A DNA stretch of 50,324 nt, taken from the NCBI GenBank assembly GCA_003447295.1, contig DLZQ01000062.1:1-50324 (forward strand), given 5' to 3'. The position numbers and the translations under genes are program-made. Below the pieces are notes generated by a model, which worked only from the letters and a program-made list of their open reading frames with translations, had not been told where the DNA came from and searched no databases. This stretch comes from Lachnospiraceae bacterium. Lineage in GTDB: Bacteria > Bacillota > Clostridia > Lachnospirales > Lachnospiraceae. Positions 15,498-20,625 of the stretch are shown piece by piece. Within the stretch, counting starts at the first letter, position 1; the number at the start of each line of letters is the position of its first letter.

Positions 15498-17498
15498 TTA
15501 TTCCATTGGTTTTATTGTGGATTCTATGTAAGCTATCTCTTCATCGGAAAGATTATATTTTTTATATAACTGCTGATCTATGTTTGAAATGGATTGCGAC
15601 CAGTCAATGTCGGAGTCATTAAGTGGGGTAACAGGTACAAACCTGAATCGGTCTTTATCCATATGTTGATCAATCATTCGTACCCTAACCAAAGCACGTA
15701 CAAATTTTGTTTTTAAATACTTTTCAATTCTTCTAGCTGATTCCTCTGTATTGACTGGTCCTACTACTATGTATGACTGAGTACATACCTCATTCTTTTC
15801 TGCAAAAATTACTCTTGTTAGTACATTACTTTTACTACCACAGCCATGCGGATATAATACTTTGTATTTATCAATATACTCTACATGCTTACTTACCCAA
15901 TTCTTAGGAATATAACAAATATTATCTCCTTGACATTCGTATCCAGTATAATGCATTATCAAATCATCTTCTGATGTTTTCTTATCGAATCCTCTTGTTT
16001 TTGATATTAAACCAAATGCATTTTGTGAATTTATATATTGCTCTATACTTTTATCATTTATTACTTTCTTAACAATAGATGCATCAATCTTTGACACTAT
16101 AAAGCAATCAATTCTATCATTTGCAATAAATCTTGTATCATTGTTTTGAGTATTAGTCTCATCAACTATTTCTGTTTGTCCACAGTATTCTTTATTCCAA
16201 CAAAAATATGATACTTTATCCATGATAATATGAAATATTTTGTTTGCATCAAGTATTCCTATTTTTGTTATATGATTTCCAGTCAATAATATCTTACGCA
16301 TATCATCCAATTTTTTGTTTCCAGCAAACCATTTTGCAGGAGTAATCATACATACAATATCTGATATGCTTGTGGCACTCTCAAAAAACAATTGATAGAT
16401 TGATTCACCAGAAGCTACACTTCCTTCTGTCACATTGCCATTAATTTTTTGATAGGGTGGGTTACCGATTACTACGTCAAATTCCATATCTTTTCCAAAC
16501 TCCTTATTTAATATATCCCCTATATTATTTTGCTTTCCATCTGGTCTTGACCCCATATTGATGCCTTTTAATTTATTGATATAGTCTGGAATTATTTTTA
16601 TGTTTCTATCTTCACCAAAAAGTTTTTTAGTTGTTCTGTCAAGAGAGACTTGGCTTAATGCAATGCCATATATCTGATTCTTTAGGATATGATTTGAACG
16701 TTCAATATCATTCGGAAAAGCTGATTGCATTGTTGCATTTTCCATCAGTCTATCATATATTTCTCTAAGGTATTCTCCACCTTTGCAAGCTGGGTCAAGA
16801 AATTTTGTTTTACTGTTCCAAACCTCTGCCGGTAGCATATCCACCATTGCTTTTACAACTTTATCAGGTGTTACTATTTCTGGAATACGTGCCATTCCAT
16901 TCTGTAAATCTTCTACTATTGAATACTCATTGACCTCTGAAATTACCTGTATGTTTTCTTTTTCTGGTATATCTTCAAAAATTTTAAAACCTATTGCAGT
17001 GATAAGTGCCTTTATCTGAGTTACTTTGTCCTCATATAAACTAATATCAGCGCCACCGTTATTTTGTCCTCTGCCGTTTAGATTATTTTTCTCTGGCACT
17101 TCCTGAATAAAAATGCTCTCTAAGGCATTCAATTCTGTTGCACCCCAGGTATCATCTTTGTTCGTTACTACAATTATCCAGCTCCATTTATCTCTATATG
17201 GTTCTGTTGTACTTTTGTCATGCTCTCTTAATCTTACTAATGCTGACTCTCCATTCTTACGCTTTAATGCCTGTCCTACATAAGCGACCTCATGCCCATC
17301 TTCATAACCAAATAGGAAATATATAGAGTTATATCTAAGTTCTTTGTCAATAAATTTCAAGGAAAGGTCTGTTCTCGGAAAACTGAATGCTATTGTTCCC
17401 CAGTCATCATTAGCAAATCTTGCTGCTCCTATATGCGCCTGCACTGGTTGCGATTTAATATTTATTGTATTATTTTTTTCTACTTTCTTCTTTGCCAT
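15498..17498 (-). CDS. GIY-YIG nuclease fused to Eco57I-type N6-adenine methylase
   Basis: 666 residues. An N-terminal GIY-YIG domain spans about residues 55-150: SIYFLFG (GIY position), AYVGQ (YIG position), RLREH with catalytic-type Arg90, glutamates in TELNALE, and NGRGQNN. A methylase domain follows with SAM motif I FLDPACKGGEYL (233-244) and catalytic NPPY at 346-349. The C-terminal 250 residues would recognise DNA. The order nuclease-methylase-recognition suggests a single-chain restriction-modification enzyme acting on element or invading DNA. A GGGAGG site precedes the ATG. Base composition is AT-rich. A near-identical C-terminal remnant is at 7133. The fusion could instead be a modification-only enzyme if the GIY-YIG part is inactive. 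Confidence 0.88.
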   Translation of the reverse strand: MAKKKVEKNNTINIKSQPVQAHIGAARFANDDWGTIAFSFPRTDLSLKFIDKELRYNSIYFLFGYEDGHEVAYVGQALKRKNGESALVRLREHDKSTTEPYRDKWSWIIVVTNKDDTWGATELNALESIFIQEVPEKNNLNGRGQNNGGADISLYEDKVTQIKALITAIGFKIFEDIPEKENIQVISEVNEYSIVEDLQNGMARIPEIVTPDKVVKAMVDMLPAEVWNSKTKFLDPACKGGEYLREIYDRLMENATMQSAFPNDIERSNHILKNQIYGIALSQVSLDRTTKKLFGEDRNIKIIPDYINKLKGINMGSRPDGKQNNIGDILNKEFGKDMEFDVVIGNPPYQKINGNVTEGSVASGESIYQLFFESATSISDIVCMITPAKWFAGNKKLDDMRKILLTGNHITKIGILDANKIFHIIMDKVSYFCWNKEYCGQTEIVDETNTQNNDTRFIANDRIDCFIVSKIDASIVKKVINDKSIEQYINSQNAFGLISKTRGFDKKTSEDDLIMHYTGYECQGDNICYIPKNWVSKHVEYIDKYKVLYPHGCGSKSNVLTRVIFAEKNEVCTQSYIVVGPVNTEESARRIEKYLKTKFVRALVRVRMIDQHMDKDRFRFVPVTPLNDSDIDWSQSISNIDQQLYKKYNLSDEEIAYIESTIKPME

Positions 17499-17787
17499 GC
17501 CTTTCTATCCTCCCAAAAGTCCAAAAATATAAAAATATTTTTTTCTTTCTTATAACCGGCAGGCAGGAATTACAGCATCTTATTGAAAATAGAAATGCTA
17601 TATCAAAACAGGGGATGCATCCACTAAACTATTTCATATCCAAAAATTTTGAAACCTGTCATAAATCATACTTTTTGACACACTTTTTTCTCTCCCTTTA
17701 TTTTATTTCAAATCTCTGGTTTCACACTTTTGAAGTATTTCGATTTACATTCATACCTTTTGACGCACAATTTTTACACAAAAACAG
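17499..17787. other. ~290-base AT-rich leader of the methylase gene
   Basis: Between the methylase start and a tandem terminator. It must hold the methylase promoter but no box pair stands out in this very AT-rich DNA. No gene supported. Confidence 0.4.
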
Positions 17788-17854
17788 AAAGGCAATCCCA
17801 GTTGTCGGGACTGCCTTTACAAAAAGAACCCTGCCTACAAATTGCATAGGCAGG
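17788..17854 (-). terminator. Two tandem rho-independent terminators
   Basis: The first minus-strand hairpin (17830-17854) pairs CCTGCCTA with TAGGCAGG and is followed by TTCTTTTTG. The second (17788-17818) pairs AAAGGCA..CCC with GGG..TGCCTTT and is followed by CTGTTTTTG. Both come after the 50-aa membrane protein gene and insulate the methylase gene from it. Confidence 0.85.
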
Positions 17855-17866
17855 ATCCTTTGAAAA

Positions 17867-18019
17867 TTATGTATTTTTTGTTATATACTGAATAAGTCGT
17901 ATTATATAACTTCTGGCTTTCTCGCATAACCAGACGAATGCACAACAGATAAACATAAAACACGCAAAATTGAACATTGACTGATTACTCAAAATCTGCA
18001 TTATAAATTCTATCTCCAT
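17867..18019 (-). CDS. Small single-pass membrane protein (50 aa)
   Basis: Reading the minus strand from ATG 18019 gives a 50-codon frame ending at TAA 17867. It begins MEIEFIMQILSNQSMF, continues with a hydrophobic Cys/Phe-rich span (FACFMFICCAFVWLC, about residues 18-32), and ends with a basic tail (EKARSYIIRLIQYITKNT). AGGAGGTG lies 7 bases upstream of the ATG, and two terminators follow, which is what makes it credible as a gene. It is 17 bases downstream of the DUF3846-like gene. A role as holin-like, toxin-like or coat-type peptide cannot be told apart. Confidence 0.65.
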   Translation of the reverse strand: MEIEFIMQILSNQSMFNFACFMFICCAFVWLCEKARSYIIRLIQYITKNT

Positions 18020-18036
18020 GTTATCACACCTCCTGC

Positions 18037-18387
18037 TTACAGCATCCCAAAATACTTTAATAAAGCCAGCCTGAGTAACATTTCCTCATTGATGTACTGT
18101 ACTTTTGATTCTATGAGGGGGATATCTTCCTCTCTGATGCTCTGAAAATTACCTCTGCGGTCATGGCGGCAGATAAAACAATCCCCGGCTATGATCGTTT
18201 CGCTCTCCGGTATTGCCACCCTCGGTTCCAGTCCTATCAGCCACCCCTCTTCATTGCAGATCAGGTCTATCTCTTCTGTCAACGCCGTACATTCTATCAG
18301 ACCTCCGACAAACGCCTGCTCTGCCTTGAGAGAATTTTCTATTTCCATGATTCCTTGCTTATCTTTCATGTATCCATATACTTTCAT
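18037..18387 (-). CDS. DUF3846-like protein (116 aa)
   Basis: A small cytoplasmic protein whose pattern (FVGGLIECTALTEEIDLICNEEG ... GLEPRVAIPE ... IIAGDCFICRHD) matches the DUF3846 family often found on phages and mobile elements of Firmicutes and Actinobacteria; the function of the family is not known. GGAGGG precedes ATG 18387. It is co-transcribed with the gene at 18421 upstream and the 50-aa membrane protein downstream. Confidence 0.8.
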   Translation of the reverse strand: MKVYGYMKDKQGIMEIENSLKAEQAFVGGLIECTALTEEIDLICNEEGWLIGLEPRVAIPESETIIAGDCFICRHDRRGNFQSIREEDIPLIESKVQYINEEMLLRLALLKYFGML

Positions 18388-18420
18388 ACTGCTGCCCTCC
18401 GAAAAGAAGCAGACACCCCA

Positions 18421-18945
18421 TTACAGGGTGTCCGACTTCTCCTTATCCTCTTTCTGTTTTCCATCCGCCACAGGTGCTATCGGTTTTTCCAAAGGTGCCA
18501 CCACTACCGCACCATTTTCCAGTTTCGCCCCGGCACTGATGATATGCATATCCAACAGTGTTTTTACTTTCTCCTCCGTGAAACTGGTTCTCTCATATCG
18601 GGAGGAAATCACATCATACATGGTATTTCCCTTTTCCTTATGCGTACCGATCACAATATAGAAAAGGTTGGCTAAACAGTCCTCCTCGACCATGGGAATT
18701 AAAGTGTTGGTGTGGATTTTCTTCATCATGTTGGTGGTGAAAAAGTTCTTTTTATCCATTACCAGTTCCCCTGCTTCGGATAACTCCAGACCATAAACCT
18801 CATCCGTGGTAATGCCTTTCAGGGCATCTTTGATCTGCTTCTCTGTCAACTCCACGACTTCCCCCTTGGGTAAGCTGTAGGCTTCATAACAGATTGCTCT
18901 TGCTCCTAAAAAGATCTCGTTGGTTACTACTAATTTTCTGCACAT
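18421..18945 (-). CDS. Hypothetical element protein (174 aa)
   Basis: AGGAGG precedes ATG 18945. The first ~80 residues are a compact alpha/beta region (RKLVVTNEIFLGAR, VVELTEKQIKDALKG, EVYGLELSEAGELVMD). A middle helical part includes EEDCLANLFYIVIGTHKEKG, and the tail is Lys/Glu/Asp-rich (GKQKEDKEKSDTL) and probably unstructured. No signal peptide, no recognisable domain. It is the first gene of a three-gene operon (18945 to 17867) on the element. Confidence 0.7.
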   Translation of the reverse strand: MCRKLVVTNEIFLGARAICYEAYSLPKGEVVELTEKQIKDALKGITTDEVYGLELSEAGELVMDKKNFFTTNMMKKIHTNTLIPMVEEDCLANLFYIVIGTHKEKGNTMYDVISSRYERTSFTEEKVKTLLDMHIISAGAKLENGAVVVAPLEKPIAPVADGKQKEDKEKSDTL

Positions 18946-19167
18946 AATTTTTTCCTCCTGCGTTTCGCATTTACTATTTTGTTTCGGACATTTTCTTTTC
19001 TGTCCTCCTTACATTTAATACAATAACGCTGGGAAAATGTTTTGGCAGTGGCGAGAATAGCCAGAGATTTTATAGGGTGATTAGTGATGATGTAGAAGCT
19101 TCATGCCCTCTACAAAATAACCAATTTTGACCCTGTCAATTTTGGTGTATATTTCAGAAAAATAAAG
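18946..19167. other. Gap between the 174-aa gene and the toxin locus
   Basis: It holds the promoter region of the minus-strand operon. CAATTTTG occurs twice (about 19111 and 19136) within a larger imperfect inverted repeat (CCAA..TTGAC / GTCAA..TTGG), a possible regulator site. Nothing else seen. Confidence 0.35.
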
Positions 19168-19196
19168 TATGCTTTTGTTAATCTATCGCTTATAAT
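19168..19196 (+). promoter_or_regulatory. Possible promoter of the toxin mRNA
   Basis: A perfect TATAAT lies at 19191-19196; the -35 position 17 bases upstream reads TATGCT, which is poor. Transcription would start near 19203, just before the 5' repeat AGTGTTACC. Confidence 0.5.
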
Positions 19197-19203
19197 AAAA
19201 ATG

Positions 19204-19231
19204 GAGTGTTACCAAAACGGTAAGCGGTTCA
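19204..19231 (+). repeat. 5' repeat of the type I locus, copy 1
   Basis: GAGTGTTACC..ACGGTAAGCGGTTCACC at the expected 5' end of the toxin mRNA. Copy 2, inverted, is at 19478-19505. Within each copy a short hairpin forms (TTACC/GGTAA here). Because of it ACGGTA(A)GC also occurs in direct orientation at both ends, allowing pairing between the two RNAs. Confidence 0.6.
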
Positions 19232-19288
19232 CCTTTCGCCAAAATGATGACATTTTGAGAGCTTCCAGTATTATTGGAGGTGATACAG

Positions 19289-19315
19289 ATGGGAAATCTA
19301 TTGAAAGGTACATAA
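19289..19315 (+). CDS. 8-residue leader peptide ahead of the toxin
   Basis: ATG GGA AAT CTA TTG AAA GGT ACA TAA encodes MGNLLKGT. A perfect GGAGG lies 8 bases before its ATG, the best ribosome site in the locus. Its stop is separated by one base from the toxin ATG (TAA-G-ATG). The toxin has only AAAGG upstream, so leader translation probably couples to toxin translation, as mok does for hok. This is inference from layout. Confidence 0.5.
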   Translation: MGNLLKGT

Positions 19316-19316
19316 G

Positions 19317-19448
19317 ATGCTGGAAACAGTGGTAGGCATTGTCGGTATTGTTGTTACGATCATCAGTATCATCGTAACGCTTATCAGTATCGTACAGACT
19401 GCACGGAAACATAAACATCAAAAAAGCAACCGCCCGACCAAGGAATAG
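19317..19448 (+). CDS. Candidate type I toxin, 43-aa membrane peptide
   Basis: The frame runs from ATG 19317 to TAG 19446-19448. Residues 1-27 are almost wholly hydrophobic (MLETVVGIVGIVVTIISIIV then TLISIVQ), followed by a basic, hydrophilic tail (TARKHKHQKSNRPTKE). This is the shape of Fst/Ldr/TxpA-type toxins that insert in the membrane. The stop codon overlaps the base of a terminator hairpin. An antisense transcript with its own strong promoter (TTGACG-N17-TAAGAT) faces it from 19548 and shares the terminator. I cannot assign it to a named toxin family. Its position at the element end suggests a stabilising (addiction) role. Confidence 0.65.
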   Translation: MLETVVGIVGIVVTIISIIVTLISIVQTARKHKHQKSNRPTKE

Positions 19449-19459
19449 GTTGCTTTTTT
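19420..19459. terminator. Bidirectional terminator shared by toxin mRNA and antisense RNA
   Basis: AAAAAAGCAACC (19420-19431) pairs perfectly with GGTTGCTTTTTT (19448-19459). T-runs are present on both strands. Confidence 0.9.
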
Positions 19460-19477
19460 GATATATAACCGAAAACT

Positions 19478-19505
19478 TAGGTGAACCGTTGCTGTACGGT
19501 AGCAC
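19478..19505 (-). repeat. 5' repeat of the type I locus, copy 2
   Basis: On the minus strand AGTGCTACCGT..CAACGGTTCACC, an inverted copy of 19204-19231. It lies at the predicted 5' end of the antisense RNA. Confidence 0.6.
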
Positions 19506-19519
19506 TCTTTTCTTTTATT

Positions 19520-19548
19520 ATCTTAACACTCTCTTTTGATTTCGTCAA
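19520..19548 (-). promoter_or_regulatory. Promoter of the antisense RNA
   Basis: The -35 box TTGACG (19543-19548) is separated by exactly 17 bases from TAAGAT (19520-19525). This is far stronger than the toxin promoter, as expected for an antitoxin RNA. Confidence 0.75.
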
Positions 19549-19577
19549 TAAATCCGCTAAAAGTTTTATGTTTTATA

Positions 19578-19694
19578 CTATAACGCTACGATATCAAACT
19601 CATGCCGCAGCCACCTTATTTTCCGGGCATTTATCCTTACCATAAGTTCCTGGCAGATCACCTTATTTTTACCCCGAATTACTACTGCACTCTC
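19578..19694 (-). other. Virtual C-terminal extension of the recombinase in the circular element
   Basis: Read from the att core GTA (19697-19695) away from the host gene, the minus strand is open for 38 codons in the recombinase frame (V-ESAVVIRGKN ... WLRHEFDIVAL) before TAG at 19578. It has no start of its own while integrated. In the excised circle the recombinase frame passes through GTA directly into it. Confidence 0.65.
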
Positions 19695-20362
19695 TACCAC
19701 TCTGTAAATACACGGTTTAACGTAAATGACTGAATGACCAGAATATTTGCATAGATCGCACTTTCCGGCCAGGTGGAATAGATCTCGCTGGAAGCCACAT
19801 TTTTAATATAATCTTTATAGCGTACCCAGTAATTTTTGGCAGTAGGATCCTCTGGAACACCGTCATGTACAATCACATATTCCGGAATGACCACGCGGCT
19901 TAAGACGATCTCCCCCGTCTCGTTCATGGGTTTGATCTCTTCTTCCGGAATCTTCGGAGGATATTCTCCGAACAGAGTATGTGCCGGTATTACGACTACT
20001 TTTTCTTCCTCCTCTGTCACATTCAGAGGATTCATGCGGATCGGCTGCAGGGAATATTCTCCTGCCAGAATCTCAGAGCCGGATACCAGTACCGTTTCAT
20101 AGCCTTCTGCGGTCACCTGAATGTTGTATTCCGAATAAGGCTGTTCCGTAATCTCCGGAGATAAAGACAGTTCTCTCGGTGGCGCTTCCAGAGTTATCGC
20201 CGGGGTCTGCCCCGATTCATCGGTAGTAAGTGTCTCTATCGGAGAATCCGGATCTCCGGTATAAGAAATGGTGACCGTAGCACCGGAGATTGGGGACATC
20301 CCCAGAGCGGAGACAACGCTGATCTGGAGTGTACCTGTATAAGTAGTATCCGTAATATCCAT
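19694..20362 (-). CDS. 5' part of interrupted SpoIID-like / peptidoglycan-binding protein
   Basis: About 222 codons remain, ending TLNRVFTEW-TAG, where the TAG belongs half to the element. The start is set at ATG 20362 (MDITDTTYTG), with AAAGGA 9 bases upstream; ATG 20368 is too close to it. Residues about 1-110 form a carboxypeptidase-regulatory or Ig-like beta domain (ISGATVTISYTG ... YNIQVTAEGYETVLVSG). The SpoIID-like domain then starts (VIPEYVIVHDGVPED, NVASSEIYSTWPESAIYANI). The rest of that domain and the PG_binding_1 domain are at 81-666. Reassembly gives about 416 residues. The truncated product lacks the conserved core and is likely inactive. There is no signal peptide at this start. 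Confidence 0.85.
   Translation of the reverse strand: MDITDTTYTGTLQISVVSALGMSPISGATVTISYTGDPDSPIETLTTDESGQTPAITLEAPPRELSLSPEITEQPYSEYNIQVTAEGYETVLVSGSEILAGEYSLQPIRMNPLNVTEEEEKVVVIPAHTLFGEYPPKIPEEEIKPMNETGEIVLSRVVIPEYVIVHDGVPEDPTAKNYWVRYKDYIKNVASSEIYSTWPESAIYANILVIQSFTLNRVFTEW
19695..19697 (-). other. Element junction (att core GTA), right side of window
   Basis: The minus strand reads CAGAGTG-GTA-GAGAGTGC. Bases above 19697 are host gene; bases below are element. Counterpart of 664-666. Confidence 0.75.
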
Positions 20363-20534
20363 GGACATATGTCCTTTCTGCCTATCCCGTACCACATCAT
20401 CCTCGCATGTTCGGTCAGGCAACAAATCTTCCTTACAGCATATGCTCCGTTACGCGAAGATGTGCTTAAATACTAACTATTCAAAGTCATATAAATATGA
20501 TTGGATGAATTTCTGAACAACTACCATGATTTTT

Positions 20535-20586
20535 CTAAAAAAAGCAGGAACTGTGACGTATGTGCAAACACTCATCTCAGTTCCTG
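20535..20586 (-). terminator. Terminator of htpG
   Basis: CAGGAACTG (20545-20553) pairs with CAGTTCCTG (20578-20586). The minus strand continues CTTTTTTTAG. It lies 40 bases after the htpG stop. Confidence 0.85.
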
Positions 20587-20625
20587 TTTTGTCTTCAGCG
20601 TCCTTCGCCGGACCTTCTGCTTAAT

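Larger units (their letters stand above)
19419..19513 (-). ncRNA. Candidate antisense RNA antitoxin (~95 nt)
   Basis: The predicted start is near 19513 from the promoter at 19520-19548. It begins with the repeat AGTGCTACC..ACGGTTCACC and ends at the shared bidirectional terminator (19420-19459), whose T-run on this strand is complete. About 45 nt overlap the 3' end of the toxin mRNA. Convergent RNAs with a common terminator and 5' repeats are the layout of the par/Fst systems of enterococci. No coding potential. Confidence 0.6.
664..19697. mobile_element. ~19.03 kb serine-recombinase element inserted in a SpoIID-like gene
   Basis: The boundaries are set by the broken host gene: its 5' part stops at 19694 and its 3' part resumes at 666, and fusion through the shared GTA gives an intact frame. 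Contents are a large serine recombinase at the left end, an HUH Rep, an XRE regulator, a small resolvase, a GIY-YIG/methylase fusion, three large exported proteins, an AT-rich three-gene module, small unknown genes and a candidate type I toxin-antitoxin locus at the right end. No T4SS, relaxase/coupling protein, terminase or capsid gene is recognisable, so it is neither a plain ICE nor a tailed prophage. An IME or plasmid-like integrated replicon fits best. The site-specific insertion into a sporulation-type gene resembles skin elements. Confidence 0.88.

Noticed and set aside
19209..19505. 98-codon minus-strand ORF across the toxin locus
   Set aside because: It spans both RNA ends and the terminator and is better explained by the plus-strand peptide plus antisense RNA. 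No good ribosome site.
20430..20540. Sigma-E type sporulation promoter upstream of the interrupted gene
   Set aside because: TCATATTT resembles a sigma-E -35 box but no convincing -10 box lies at the right distance, so the sporulation link rests on protein family only.
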